From: Lysinibacillus fusiformis
Lineage (GTDB): Bacteria > Bacillota > Bacilli > Bacillales_A > Planococcaceae
NCBI GenBank assembly: GCA_030027265.1
Contig: JASENG010000006.1
Span: 1-64,000 of the forward strand
DNA length: 64,000 nucleotides
Direction: 5' to 3'
Shown: piece by piece, positions 8,846 through 18,182 of the stretch
Position numbering within the stretch: position 1 is the first letter of the stretch
How the letters are laid out: each line of letters opens with the position of its first letter
Notes under the pieces: model-generated
What the model was told of the DNA's origin: nothing
The model's input: only the letters and a program-made list of their open reading frames with translations
The model's database searches: none
Program-made: the position numbers and the translations under genes

Positions 8846-9793
8846 TTATTTCGTTCTGATTCTCGGATCTACCCAGCCGTACATAACATCCACAATCAGA
8901 TTAACTAGTAGGAACATTGCGCCAAACACCAACACCGTTGATTGAACAATAGGATAATCCCTTACTAATACGGATTCAAAAATTAAACTTCCAAGTCCTG
9001 GAAGAGCGAAAATCGATTCAAGTACAACTGTTCCACCAAGCAAATAGCCAATTTGTAATCCAATTAATGTGATAACTGAAACTAGAGAATTTCTAAGTGC
9101 ATGTTTAAAAATAACAATTCCTTCTTTTGCACCCTTTGCCCTCACTGTTCGAATGAACTCTGAATGCAAGACTTCCAGCACTGCAGACCTTGTCATACGA
9201 ACAATACTTGCACTGAGGGTAATCGCTAAACAGATTGCAGGCAGAAACATTTGCTGGATATTGACAAAAGGATTCTCGGCAAATGATTGATAGCCTAATG
9301 GAGGAATCCAATTTAAAACTAGTGATAGAACTGTGAGCATTATTAATCCCAACCAGAAGTTTGGAATCGATAACCCGCCAATTGAAATAACTTTTAAGAA
9401 ATGATCAATAAATGTATTTTGTTTAACAGCCGAGATAACCCCAATCGGAATCCCGATAATAATGGCTAAAACAATTGACATAATTGCCAGTTGAATGGTC
9501 ACCGGGAGTCTTTCTAGGATAATTTTCGATACTTCCTGTCCTGACCAAAGCGAATTTCCCAAATCCCCTTTTACTGCATTTGAAACCCAATCCACTAGTT
9601 GGCCTAATACACTTTTATCTAGCCCCATTTCAGCCTTTAAAGCGTCCATCTGTTCTGCTGTTGCTCCAGAATTCGCCAATTGAAGGGTAACAACATCACC
9701 CGGAACGGCTCTCATGATGATAAAAATGAACGTGGTCATAATAAATAAAACGAATATTCCGAAAATTAAACGTCTAACGATATATTCAGCCAT
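8846..9793 (-). CDS. ABC transporter permease, DppB/OppB type
   Basis: About 315 residues with an N-terminal span in the [20 protein letters not shown] region, the conserved RAVPGD loop and an EAA loop (IRTVRAKGAKEGIVIFKHAL). Six membrane helices are expected. ATG 9793 follows an AGGAGA box and overlaps the end of the ATPase gene by 8 bp, showing translational coupling. Forms the channel with the DppC-type permease. Confidence 0.9.
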   Translation of the reverse strand: MAEYIVRRLIFGIFVLFIMTTFIFIIMRAVPGDVVTLQLANSGATAEQMDALKAEMGLDKSVLGQLVDWVSNAVKGDLGNSLWSGQEVSKIILERLPVTIQLAIMSIVLAIIIGIPIGVISAVKQNTFIDHFLKVISIGGLSIPNFWLGLIMLTVLSLVLNWIPPLGYQSFAENPFVNIQQMFLPAICLAITLSASIVRMTRSAVLEVLHSEFIRTVRAKGAKEGIVIFKHALRNSLVSVITLIGLQIGYLLGGTVVLESIFALPGLGSLIFESVLVRDYPIVQSTVLVFGAMFLLVNLIVDVMYGWVDPRIRTK

Positions 9794-11828
9794 GTCCTCT
9801 CTCCTCTCCATAGAGATGGCAAGAAACGATATGATCTTCTGAAATGGCTCTTAATTGCGGTTTATCTTGTTTACAAATATCCATTGCAAAGGGACATCTT
9901 GTATGGAACTTGCAGCCGCTTGGCGGATTAGAAGGACTTGGCACTTCACCGCTCAAAATCATTCTCTCAGGTTCAATATTGGGATTTGGTACAGGTACAG
10001 CTGATATTAGTGCCTTGGCATATGGATGTAACGGATCCTTAAATAAAGAATCCGAATCAGTCACCTCAACTATTTCCCCTAAATACATTACTGCAATTCT
10101 ATCGGAAATATATTTGACGACATTTAAATCATGGGAAATGAACAAGTAGGACAATCCAAGTTGAAGCTGCAAATCTTTTAATAGATTCAAAATTTGAGCT
10201 TGAACAGAGACATCTAGAGCTGACACTGCTTCATCACAAATCAAAAGATCGGGTTCAGTTGCCAACGCTCTGGCAATACCGATTCTTTGTCTTTGCCCCC
10301 CTGAAAATTGATGAGGAAATTTATGCATATCCTCTTTGGATAAACCTACTATTTCCAGCAATTCCCCTACTCGTTGCCGTTTTGTAGTGCCCTTCGCTAA
10401 ATGGTGCACTTCTAATGGTTCACCAATAATATCCAAAATTGTCATCCTTGGATTTAGCGAGCTATAAGGATCTTGAAAAACAAATTGAATACGTTTTCTG
10501 ATTCCTTTTTTATCTTTTCGATTTACATTCGATAATTGTTTCCCATCAAAACTGACTTCTCCATTCGTTGAATCAATAAGCCCTGTTATTAATCTTCCAA
10601 CTGTGGATTTACCGCAGCCTGATTCCCCAACAAGTCCAAGCACTTCGCCTTTATTAATATTTAGCGATACTCCATCAACAGCCTTCACATATCCGACTGT
10701 TCGGGACAAAATCCCCTTTGTAATAGGGAAATGTTTTTTTAAGTCTTTTACTTCCAGCAGCATATTTTTACTAACTAAATGCTCATTAATTTCAAAATCA
10801 GCTTCTTTTTCATCTATTAAAATAGGATTTTCCCACTCTTCTTGCAGATTGGGATCGGCTATCCAGCACTTACTGACCCGATCATTTTCTGCTTTAAATA
10901 AGGGCGGTTCCTCACTTCTGCATTTTTCTGTTGCAAGGGGACATCGAGGATGAAAACGGCAACCGGACGGAATTTCTTTCAGTCTAGGAACATTCCCTTT
11001 AATAGTTAATAATCTGCGGTTTTTATTTGTATCGATTTTAGGGATGCTTTTTAATAGTGCTTCTGTATAGGGATGTACCGGTTTGTTAAACAAATCCTTC
11101 ACATCTGACTGCTCCACAACTTGCCCTGCATATACCACTACCACTTTGTCCGCCATTTCTGCTACGACACCTAAATCATGGGTAACCAGAATAATTGCTG
11201 TCCCAAATTGTGCTTGCAGGTCTTTTAATAATTGCATAATTTGCGCCTGAACTGTTACATCTAGAGCGGTTGTTGGCTCATCTGCAATAATTAGATTTGG
11301 TCTGCAAGCAAGTGCAATCGCAATCATGACCCTTTGCCTTTGCCCACCAGATAGTTGGTGAGGAAAGGCATCAATTCGGCTTTCTGGATCAGGCAGTCCT
11401 ACCAGCTTTAATAACTCAAGTGCTCGTTCTCGTAATTCACTTTTACTTAGGTCTTCATGAATTTTAATAGTTTCGATTATCTGGTCACCAATCGTATAGA
11501 CAGGATCCAAGCAAGTCATTGGATCCTGAAAAATCATGGCAATCTCATTTCCTCGAATTTTTCGGATTTCATCATTGCTTAAGTCTTTTAAATTTAAATT
11601 ATTGAATAAAATCTTCCCTGAGATCACTTCACCATTACTATCCAGCAATCTTAAAATAGAAAGTGCGGATACACTTTTACCAGAGCCGGATTCTCCAACG
11701 ATTGCAACGGTTTCACCCTTTGAAATACTAAAGGAAACACCGTCAATAGCCTCTAAATTCCCCGCTCTCGTTTTAAAAACTGTTTTCATTTCCTCAACCT
11801 GCAAGAGTATGTTAGAGTTTTGGGCCAA
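9786..11828 (-). CDS. Fused two-domain ABC ATPase (DppD-DppF type)
   Basis: 680 residues carrying two nucleotide-binding domains. Domain 1: Walker A GESGSGKS (about 43-50), signature LSGGQRQR, Walker B LIIADEPT, then the family-specific cysteine segment [11 protein letters not shown]. Domain 2: [28 protein letters not shown] and [11 protein letters not shown]. In most peptide importers these are two separate proteins; the fusion gives a built-in 1:1 ratio. TTG start with AGGAGG 7 nt upstream. It is the first gene of the importer operon, 34 bp downstream of the acyl-CoA ligase gene. Confidence 0.92.
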   Translation of the reverse strand: MAQNSNILLQVEEMKTVFKTRAGNLEAIDGVSFSISKGETVAIVGESGSGKSVSALSILRLLDSNGEVISGKILFNNLNLKDLSNDEIRKIRGNEIAMIFQDPMTCLDPVYTIGDQIIETIKIHEDLSKSELRERALELLKLVGLPDPESRIDAFPHQLSGGQRQRVMIAIALACRPNLIIADEPTTALDVTVQAQIMQLLKDLQAQFGTAIILVTHDLGVVAEMADKVVVVYAGQVVEQSDVKDLFNKPVHPYTEALLKSIPKIDTNKNRRLLTIKGNVPRLKEIPSGCRFHPRCPLATEKCRSEEPPLFKAENDRVSKCWIADPNLQEEWENPILIDEKEADFEINEHLVSKNMLLEVKDLKKHFPITKGILSRTVGYVKAVDGVSLNINKGEVLGLVGESGCGKSTVGRLITGLIDSTNGEVSFDGKQLSNVNRKDKKGIRKRIQFVFQDPYSSLNPRMTILDIIGEPLEVHHLAKGTTKRQRVGELLEIVGLSKEDMHKFPHQFSGGQRQRIGIARALATEPDLLICDEAVSALDVSVQAQILNLLKDLQLQLGLSYLFISHDLNVVKYISDRIAVMYLGEIVEVTDSDSLFKDPLHPYAKALISAVPVPNPNIEPERMILSGEVPSPSNPPSGCKFHTRCPFAMDICKQDKPQLRAISEDHIVSCHLYGEERGHG

Positions 11829-11862
11829 TCAAATTCCTCCTTTCGTATTTTTTGACACACCT

Positions 11863-13413
11863 TTAATTGTCCAGCGCAAGGCTAGCAAACTGCTCTCTCA
11901 ATTTGGTTTTTAATATTTTCCCTACACCATTTCTTGGAAGCTCCTCAATAAACTCGACATGGCGCGGTGTTTTGTATTTCGCTAAATTCTTTTGACAGTA
12001 ATCGATTAATTCACCCTCACTTACGACTGCCCCTGTCTTTTTCACAACGCAAGCAAGAATTTCTTCCCCCATCCTTTCAGAAGGAACACCAATTACTGCA
12101 GCTTCTAAAACCGCCTCATGTTTTACCAGCAGTTCTTCCAAGTCACGTGGATAGATATTAAACCCGCCTCGAATGATTAAATCCTTTTTGCGATCAACAA
12201 TATATAAATAACCTTCCTCATCGACTCTTGCCATATCACCTGTATGAAGCCATCCATTTTGGAGCGCTTTTTTTGTCGCTTCTTCGTTCTTAAAATAACC
12301 TGGTGTGACATTTTCCCCTTGGACTAATAATTCGCCAACTTCACCAACAGGCAGCTCTTGCCCATGTTCATCGACAATTTTAATGTTCACTCCAGGCATC
12401 GGAACGCCAACAGAACCTTCTTTGATCGGCATATTGTTGCGCTGGGAAGCTACTCCCGGTGAAGCTTCCGATAACCCATAGGCATCGCGGACCTCTGCTC
12501 CAAATCTTTCTTTAAACTTATGGCGTAAACTAACTGCTAAAGCGGCAGAACCTGATCCAACTGTTTCAAGGCTCGAAAGGTCATATTGCTCGGCATTCGG
12601 ATGATAAAGCATCGCATGCACCATAGCAGGAACAGCTGCAAACGATTTCACTTTATATTTTTCAATCACTTTAAATACTTCTTCGGCATCAAATTTGGAA
12701 AAAATCACTACAGAACTTCCAAGCAAAAACATCCCATTCATGATGCCAAACCCGTAAATATGGGCTAAGGGCAGCACTCCGATTGTAGTGCCTCTTTTAT
12801 CCTCTTCTTCTCTAAGGGCCAATCCTGACATAGAATTCGCATACAAATTTTTATGAGTAAGCATTACGCCCTTAGGTACGCCAGTTGTTCCGGATGTATA
12901 TAAAATCACGGCAACATCGGACTCTTTTAAATTCAGGGATGGATTTTCATAGAGTGGCATATTTGACAATGCCTTCTCCCATTCAATAACTTCTATCCCT
13001 GATTGCAAGTCTGATTTATTCGGTTGATCGATACATATAATTTTCGGTTTATCACTCAAATCATTTGTTGCATTGCTGATTTTTTGCAAGAGATGAGATG
13101 AAGTAATGACAACTTTTGCTTCTGAATTCTTTAATATAAAATTAATCTCATTTTCATGAAGGAGGTACATAACAGGAACGATAATTCCGCCTGCTCCCAG
13201 CACTCCCTGGTATGAGAAGATGACTTCCGGACAATTCGGCATGCAAATAAGTACCCGATCTCCCTTTTCTACTCCGAGAGAATGAACAAGACTTGAGACC
13301 TTTTTACAAATAATCTCTGTCTCACAATTTGTATAAGTTTTCTCATCATAGTAAAGAAGGTTATACTCACCAAATTTTTCAATGTTCTCGCCTAATAATT
13401 CAGTTAGCAGCAT
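11863..13413 (-). CDS. Acyl-CoA ligase (AMP-forming)
   Basis: 516 residues of the ANL superfamily. AMP-binding P-loop YTSGTTGVPKGVMLTH (about 171-186), YGLSEASPG, HTGDMA, the hinge DRKKDLIIRGGFNIYP and the C-terminal catalytic Lys region (PRNGVGKILKTKL). It activates a carboxylic acid to its CoA thioester via an acyl-adenylate. ATG 13413 has GGAGGG upstream. It heads the ABC importer operon, so the imported substrate is probably the acid that this enzyme activates (inference). A CRE-like site and an inverted repeat lie just upstream. Confidence 0.9.
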   Translation of the reverse strand: MLLTELLGENIEKFGEYNLLYYDEKTYTNCETEIICKKVSSLVHSLGVEKGDRVLICMPNCPEVIFSYQGVLGAGGIIVPVMYLLHENEINFILKNSEAKVVITSSHLLQKISNATNDLSDKPKIICIDQPNKSDLQSGIEVIEWEKALSNMPLYENPSLNLKESDVAVILYTSGTTGVPKGVMLTHKNLYANSMSGLALREEEDKRGTTIGVLPLAHIYGFGIMNGMFLLGSSVVIFSKFDAEEVFKVIEKYKVKSFAAVPAMVHAMLYHPNAEQYDLSSLETVGSGSAALAVSLRHKFKERFGAEVRDAYGLSEASPGVASQRNNMPIKEGSVGVPMPGVNIKIVDEHGQELPVGEVGELLVQGENVTPGYFKNEEATKKALQNGWLHTGDMARVDEEGYLYIVDRKKDLIIRGGFNIYPRDLEELLVKHEAVLEAAVIGVPSERMGEEILACVVKKTGAVVSEGELIDYCQKNLAKYKTPRHVEFIEELPRNGVGKILKTKLREQFASLALDN

Positions 13414-13431
13414 GTGACCCTCCTAATTTTA

Positions 13432-13450
13432 TTTACTATTTTCATAGTAA
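13432..13450. promoter_or_regulatory. Inverted repeat, possible operator of the ligase-importer operon
   Basis: TTACTAT, 5-nt spacer, ATAGTAA, 19 bp upstream of the ligase start codon. The outer ACTAW/WTAGT arms resemble the palindrome at 16685-16698, so the same TetR protein could bind both (inference). Confidence 0.35.
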
Positions 13451-13466
13451 GAATTTACTGATTGAA

Positions 13467-13481
13467 GTTAAAACGCTTTCA
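13467..13481. promoter_or_regulatory. CRE-like site (CcpA)
   Basis: GTTAAAACGCTTTCA agrees with 13 of 15 positions of the Bacillus CRE consensus WTGNAARCGNWWWCA and lies about 55 bp upstream of the acyl-CoA ligase start. Suggests carbon-catabolite repression. Confidence 0.4.
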
Positions 13482-13505
13482 TTTTAAGGAGACAACGATT
13501 CGCTA

Positions 13506-14729
13506 TTATGAGTTACTAGTATCTTTTTGTTTAGGTAAAGGAATTTGTATCTTTTGCTGATAAGCGGTTAAAAATGCTATGCCAAGTAGAAGTGCCGTAA
13601 TTACTGCAGAAGTTATAAATGGAGCTGAAACCAGGAAAACAAACACCCATCCACCCCAAAGCGGACCTAGTATTCTTCCTAGACTATCCATAGAATGTTG
13701 GAGTCCCATCGTAATTCCTTGCCCCATCTCGTTGCGTTTTGAGAGCATCGCAATAGTAGTTGGACGAACCAAGGATTGACCAAAGCCCGTGAATATACAT
13801 CCTACAATCGCTACCCAAATATATGGAGCAAAACTGATAAAACAATATCCGATGGTTGCAATGACTAAACCGATTTTGGTGATGGTTTCTTCATCCCATA
13901 ATTCGTAGCATTTCTTAAGCAAAAAGAATTGCACGATGACAGAAGTTCCAGCTTGCGCACTAAAAGCAAGACTTACAAATACGGGAGAAGCTTCAAACCG
14001 CTCAATCATAAAGTAGCCAAGTAATCCAAAGAAACTCGAGGCCGCAATCGATAATCCCAAGATTATTGTATAATGGTTCCAATACCCCGCCTTTGTAACC
14101 ATCAATAGGGAGCGCCAAAATGTGATTGATTCTTTTGATTGCGATTTCTCACTTTGATTATCCTTATTATCATTACTGTCCATAGCATCTTGGATGTAAA
14201 AATGTGCAAATGGAAGTGTAACTAATGCTAGAGCCCCTGCGATGACGAAAGGAACTACTACCCCTAATGGCGAAAATAATCCTCCGATTGCAGGACCACA
14301 TAAGAAGCCTAGACCATTCACCGCTCCCATTTTCGCGATTGCTTGATTTCTGAATTCTTTCTTGGTTTGATCAGCTACCATTGAAAAGGCAGCTGGGTGG
14401 GCACCTGATGAAATCGCAGCACCAATTAACCTCACTAATAGTAATTGCCAATAATTTTGGGCAAAAATTAAAAGCAAAAAGGCTATACCAAATCCAAAAA
14501 CTCCCATGATCAAAACCGGTTTTCTTCCTATCTTATCCGCCAAACGCCCCCATATTGGTGCAGTTATCAACTGTGCAATAGCCCAGATAATGATTAATGA
14601 TGACATTTGGACCGAAGTAAGGTTTAGGTCATCGGCTAAAAAAGGCAAAGTAGGAAGTACTATTCCATAACCCGTCATCGTTAAAAACATTATGAATCCT
14701 AGTAAAAAGAACGCCTTCCTATCCATCAT
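13506..14729 (-). CDS. MFS transporter (drug/tetracycline-efflux-like DHA1)
   Basis: 407 residues with about 12 hydrophobic helices. The DHA1 signature between helices 2 and 3 is GRLADKIGRKPVL, and PAAFSMVADQTKKEFRNQAI resembles the helix 4-5 region of TetA-like pumps. A polar loop of about 25 residues (DSNDNKDNQSEKSQSKES) separates the two halves. It sits between the ligase-importer operon and the DUF35/thiolase-like pair; it may export a toxic intermediate or be unrelated. The ribosome-binding site before ATG 14729 is weak, and the second codon is also ATG. Confidence 0.82.
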   Translation of the reverse strand: MMDRKAFFLLGFIMFLTMTGYGIVLPTLPFLADDLNLTSVQMSSLIIIWAIAQLITAPIWGRLADKIGRKPVLIMGVFGFGIAFLLLIFAQNYWQLLLVRLIGAAISSGAHPAAFSMVADQTKKEFRNQAIAKMGAVNGLGFLCGPAIGGLFSPLGVVVPFVIAGALALVTLPFAHFYIQDAMDSNDNKDNQSEKSQSKESITFWRSLLMVTKAGYWNHYTIILGLSIAASSFFGLLGYFMIERFEASPVFVSLAFSAQAGTSVIVQFFLLKKCYELWDEETITKIGLVIATIGYCFISFAPYIWVAIVGCIFTGFGQSLVRPTTIAMLSKRNEMGQGITMGLQHSMDSLGRILGPLWGGWVFVFLVSAPFITSAVITALLLGIAFLTAYQQKIQIPLPKQKDTSNS

Positions 14730-14751
14730 AACTACTCATCTTCTTTCTATC

Positions 14752-14820
14752 AGAAAAGCGGAAGGTGCTCGCGCAAGCTCCCAAAAAAACCGGAAGAACC
14801 GACAAAAGAACGCTTTTTGG
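14752..14820. repeat. Putative dispersed intergenic repeat
   Basis: Segment beginning AAAAGCGGAAGGTGCTCGCG and ending AACGCTTTTT, with complementary ends (AAAAGCG / CGCTTTTT). Elements starting AAAAGCGGA(A)GG and containing CCGACA are a familiar dispersed type in Bacillaceae; only one copy is seen in this window. Confidence 0.4.
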
Positions 14821-14854
14821 CAAACTATGAATATCTAAATATTTCCTAGTCTGC

Positions 14855-14907
14855 ATAAGTGCAACTAAGACTGACTGCTAAAAGCCTTGGCAATCAGTCA
14901 AGTTTTC
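14855..14907. repeat. Dispersed hairpin repeat, copy 1
   Basis: 53-bp element with fixed ends (ATAAGTGCAACTA and AAGTTTTC) and a variable stem GACTGA/TCAGTC. A second copy with the same ends and a different but still paired stem is at 50127-50179. Confidence 0.65.
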
Positions 14908-15071
14908 GAATCCTTGCAGGCATTCCAGTTTCGCGAGGAGCTAGCACCTGCTCACTAGACACTCTTCCAATACTAGAAATTTTAAACTTGCTTCTTTTTA
15001 ATGAAGAAACGGAAGATTGATCATTCTTCCATTTTTGTATTACTTCAAAACGATTGTTCTCTATGCAGTAA

Positions 15072-15470
15072 TTAAACAACCTCAAAATACGGCAGAACGA
15101 GATCCGATTCAACCATGCTAAATACAACAGAGACACGTTTATCGATGGCAATTTCTTCTTTATCTCCAATGATTCTTGTCATCATTCTGACACCTTCGTC
15201 AAGTTCAATTATCCCAATAACGAAAGGAGTGTCCCCTTTAAATGGTCCAAATGCTTGGTGTACAATCGTAAAGCTGTATATTTTCCCTGTACCGCTTGAC
15301 TCCTGCCAGCTTATTTCTTCTGAAAAGCAATGAGGGCATATCGATCTTGGATAAAAGATAGATTGATGACAACCGCCACAATATTGGATGAATAACTTCC
15401 CTTCCTTTAACCCATCCCAATAAGGTTTTGATTCTTCATCAATAGCCGACTGAATCAAATCTTTTATCAT
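15072..15470 (-). CDS. DUF35 zinc-ribbon/OB-fold acyl-CoA-associated protein
   Basis: 132 residues. The N-terminal zinc ribbon is CGGC-x14-CPHC (CGGCHQSIFYPRSICPHC, about residues 31-48), followed by an OB-fold (GKIYSFTIVHQAFGPF ... VIGIIELDEGVRMMTRI). Proteins of this family bind thiolase-like partners; in actinobacterial steroid catabolism the DUF35 part of ChsH2 is required by the aldolase Ltp2. The thiolase-like gene ends at the base next to this gene's start region (TAA then ATG) so the two are coupled. ATG 15470 has AGGAGGGG upstream. Confidence 0.87.
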   Translation of the reverse strand: MIKDLIQSAIDEESKPYWDGLKEGKLFIQYCGGCHQSIFYPRSICPHCFSEEISWQESSGTGKIYSFTIVHQAFGPFKGDTPFVIGIIELDEGVRMMTRIIGDKEEIAIDKRVSVVFSMVESDLVLPYFEVV

Positions 15471-16610
15471 TTAATCCCCTCCTAAAATTACAGTTGATGT
15501 CGAGGATAGAACCCCTCCTGTACCATGAACTAAAGCAATTTTTGCATTCTCTACCTGACGCGAACTACACTCACCTCTTAATTGACGTGCAGCCTCAATC
15601 AATAGAAAGATTCCATACATTCCTGGATGGCAATAGGATAATCCCCCACCGTTCGTATTCATTGGGAAATCACCCCCTGGTGCAGTACGCCCTCCACTTA
15701 CAAAGGCGCCACCTTCACCGGGTTTACAAAAGCCCAGCGATTCCAGTGTGAGAAGTACTGTAATCGTGAAAGAATCATAGATTTCCGCCACATCAATTTC
15801 TTCATGAGAGATTCCTGCCATTTCCAATGCTCGTTTGCCGGATTCTTTTGCACTTGTTATCGTTAAATCAGGCATATTAGTGATTGTGTTATGTGAATGT
15901 GATTCACCATGCCCTATTATCCAAACGGGTTTTTTGTTTAGCCGATTAGCCACATTTTTAGAAGCAATAATTACCGCTCCACCACCATCTGACACTAAAC
16001 AGCAATCTAATAAATGCAATGGTTCAGCAATTTTTCGAGAATTCAAAACATCCTCTATGCAAATTTCTTCTTTCATGTAAGCCTTTTCATTTAATACAGC
16101 CCATTTTCTCGTTGCCACTGCAATTTCCGCCAGCTGTTCAGATGTTGTTCCATATTGATGCATATGCCGCATTGCCGCCAATGCATATGCTCCAACTGGT
16201 GTCGGTAAACCATATGGAATTTCATATTGAGCAGTCAAAGGTGACTTAAATATTGAATTTGATGGATTTGTTCTGTTTGTACTTCCATATGTGATCAATG
16301 CTACCTCGAACAACCCAGCCTCAATGCCTGCTGCTGCATGCCCAACGTGAGCCTCAAAAGATGAACCCCCAATATTCGTGGAATCTGTATATTTTGGCTG
16401 AATCCCTAAATATTCGGCTAGCATCAAGTTTGGGGCCCATGCCCAATTCCCTGCAGTGAATACAGCATCTATATCATTTTTCGTTAACCCGGCATCCTCT
16501 AATGCTAGTTTAGCTGCTTGTGCTTGAAGCTGTAACACATTTTTGCCAGGGGTTTTACCAATATCAGATTCCGCAACACCAACAATGGCAGCAATTTTAT
16601 CCGATTTCAC
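15471..16610 (-). CDS. Thiolase-like protein of the SCP2/Ltp2 type lacking the nucleophilic cysteine
   Basis: 379 residues of the thiolase superfamily (lipid-transfer/SCP-x branch). Visible family blocks: AIVGVAESDIG at the N-terminus, EPLHLLDCCLVSDGGGAVII, AEIYDSFTITVLLTLE and NTNGGGLSYCHPGMYG, HGTGG. At the position where thiolases have the nucleophilic Cys the sequence reads GGSSFEAHVGH, so classical thiolysis is unlikely. Ltp2-type members of this branch are retro-aldolases that work with a DUF35 protein, which is exactly the downstream neighbour. GTG 16610 follows AGGGGGAG. The palindrome at 16685-16698 lies about 75 bp upstream. Confidence 0.85.
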   Translation of the reverse strand: MKSDKIAAIVGVAESDIGKTPGKNVLQLQAQAAKLALEDAGLTKNDIDAVFTAGNWAWAPNLMLAEYLGIQPKYTDSTNIGGSSFEAHVGHAAAGIEAGLFEVALITYGSTNRTNPSNSIFKSPLTAQYEIPYGLPTPVGAYALAAMRHMHQYGTTSEQLAEIAVATRKWAVLNEKAYMKEEICIEDVLNSRKIAEPLHLLDCCLVSDGGGAVIIASKNVANRLNKKPVWIIGHGESHSHNTITNMPDLTITSAKESGKRALEMAGISHEEIDVAEIYDSFTITVLLTLESLGFCKPGEGGAFVSGGRTAPGGDFPMNTNGGGLSYCHPGMYGIFLLIEAARQLRGECSSRQVENAKIALVHGTGGVLSSTSTVILGGD

Positions 16611-16684
16611 ACTTGCTCCCCCTTTCTATAGGGTTGAAACAGTATTATGGCTAACGGTCTATTTATTCAGGGATACGCTACATA

Positions 16685-16698
16685 ACTAACCGGTTAGT
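16685..16698. promoter_or_regulatory. 14-bp perfect palindrome, candidate TetR operator
   Basis: ACTAACCGGTTAGT, centred about 80 bp upstream of the thiolase-like gene and in the only gap between it and the acyl-CoA dehydrogenase gene. The size, symmetry and CCGG centre suit a TetR dimer; the cluster's own TetR is the obvious candidate (inference). Confidence 0.5.
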
Positions 16699-16761
16699 AT
16701 TATTACGGTATAATAGCTTACTAGGCAGTATGTTAATCCAAAAATCATACCAGGAAAGCCG

Positions 16762-17928
16762 TTATAGCAACTCTCCTACCTTTGCATGCCCTTTTAATAG
16801 ATTTCGAGCAATTGTTCGGCGTTGAATTTCATCAGTACCTTCGAAAATGCGATATAGCCTTAACTCTCTGTACCAGCGTTCGATTGGCAATTCTTTTGTA
16901 TAGCCCATTCCACCATGAATTTGCAAGACACGATCGACAACCTCATTTGCCATAATCGCTCCATTTAGTTTTGCCATTGAAGATTGGTGACGGGCATCCA
17001 TTCCATTTTCAGCCATCCATGCAGCTCTAAATACAATCCATTTCGCCGCTTCAATCTCAACAGCCGAATCTGCAATCATCCATTGGATTGCTTGGCGTTC
17101 TGCAATAGGTTTGCCAAAGGTAACACGAGTTTTGGAATAATCGATGGCCATTTGCAATAACCGTTCAGCAGCACCGATTGCACCTGCCGGAATCATATAC
17201 CGTCCTTGACCAATCCATTGCATTCCTAGATTGAATCCTTGACCAAGTTCTCCTAGAATATTTTCTTCAGGAACACGCACGTTATCGAAAATAAGTGTAG
17301 CTGGTCCCCATTCACCCATCGTATGAATAGGCTCGGATTCCCAACCCATTTCTCTATCCACAAGGAAGCACGTTACGCCGCCATTTGCTCCTTTTTCTTT
17401 GTCAGTTACGGCGAAAACCATCGCAAAGTCTGCTTCGTTTCCGTTTGTGATGAATACCTTTTCCCCATTTAATACCCAATGGTCTCCATCTTTTACTGCC
17501 TGCATTTGAATACTTCTTGCATCTGATCCAGCACCTGGTTCAGTTAAAGCAAAGCAAGAACGTCTTTCTCCATTAATTGTAGGAATTAAATATTTTTGTT
17601 TCTGTTCTTCGTTGCACAAATATAGAATATTATCGGCAGAACCGCCAAAGTTAAATGGTACATACGTTCTTCCTAACTCCATCGCAATCAACACAGACAT
17701 AATTGGACCTAAATTAGCTCCACCGTATTCCTCAGGAGTATTAATGCCCCAGAAGCCAATTTCTTTTGCCTTATCTCTTAATTCTTTTACCTTCTCACGA
17801 GAGATACCTGGTCTGCCTTCCCTTTCGTTTTTCAGTACCTCTTGCTCTAGAGGCTTAAGTTCTTTATTTACAAAATCCCGGACTGTTTTTTGAATCATTT
17901 TTTGTTCGTCAGTTAAAGTAAAATCCAT
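16762..17928 (-). CDS. Acyl-CoA dehydrogenase
   Basis: 388 residues. Oxidises an acyl-CoA to the 2,3-enoyl-CoA, passing electrons through FAD to ETF. Signatures: CFALTEPGAGSDA (about 124-136), the FITNGNEADFAMVFAV strand, and the C-terminal RIFEGTDEIQRRTIARNLLKG (FAD/active-site region). Length and block order fit the ACAD family, closer to ACAD10/11-like members, which often use long or branched chains. ATG 17928 has AAGGGGA upstream. Its 195-bp leader contains a CRE-like site; a terminator separates it from the hydrolase upstream. Confidence 0.9.
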   Translation of the reverse strand: MDFTLTDEQKMIQKTVRDFVNKELKPLEQEVLKNEREGRPGISREKVKELRDKAKEIGFWGINTPEEYGGANLGPIMSVLIAMELGRTYVPFNFGGSADNILYLCNEEQKQKYLIPTINGERRSCFALTEPGAGSDARSIQMQAVKDGDHWVLNGEKVFITNGNEADFAMVFAVTDKEKGANGGVTCFLVDREMGWESEPIHTMGEWGPATLIFDNVRVPEENILGELGQGFNLGMQWIGQGRYMIPAGAIGAAERLLQMAIDYSKTRVTFGKPIAERQAIQWMIADSAVEIEAAKWIVFRAAWMAENGMDARHQSSMAKLNGAIMANEVVDRVLQIHGGMGYTKELPIERWYRELRLYRIFEGTDEIQRRTIARNLLKGHAKVGELL

Positions 17929-18050
17929 TTAAATACATCCCCTTAATCGTCAATTTACTTGAGTAGAAAATTGTTAAACAATGTTCACAATTTTTCTGAA
18001 TACTCAGTTACAACACGGTATGTATTTTTGAACTCACTTATGAGAATAAA

Positions 18051-18064
18051 ATAAAGCGTTTACA
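18051..18064. promoter_or_regulatory. CRE-like site (CcpA)
   Basis: On the minus strand ATGTAAACGCTTTAT agrees with 13 of 15 CRE consensus positions; it lies about 125 bp upstream of the acyl-CoA dehydrogenase start. Weak on its own, but one of three such sites upstream of acyl-CoA genes. Confidence 0.35.
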
Positions 18065-18125
18065 TTTTTTTTTTTAATGGTTTGGTTCGCATGTTCAAAA
18101 AAATATTGAATAAGAATGTAAACAC

Positions 18126-18160
18126 AAAAAAGCTCAGTTCATGAATACTATGAACTAAGC
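18126..18160 (-). terminator. Intrinsic terminator of the alpha/beta hydrolase gene
   Basis: Stem GCTTAGTTCAT / ATGAACTGAGC (minus strand) followed by a T-run, 23 bp past the hydrolase stop. Confidence 0.85.
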
Positions 18161-18182
18161 CTGCCATCTTCTTTAAGAACAA

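Noticed and set aside
14894-15169. 91-codon open frame (-)
   Set aside because: Half of it lies inside the DUF35 gene in another frame and the rest in the hairpin repeat; no ribosome-binding site.
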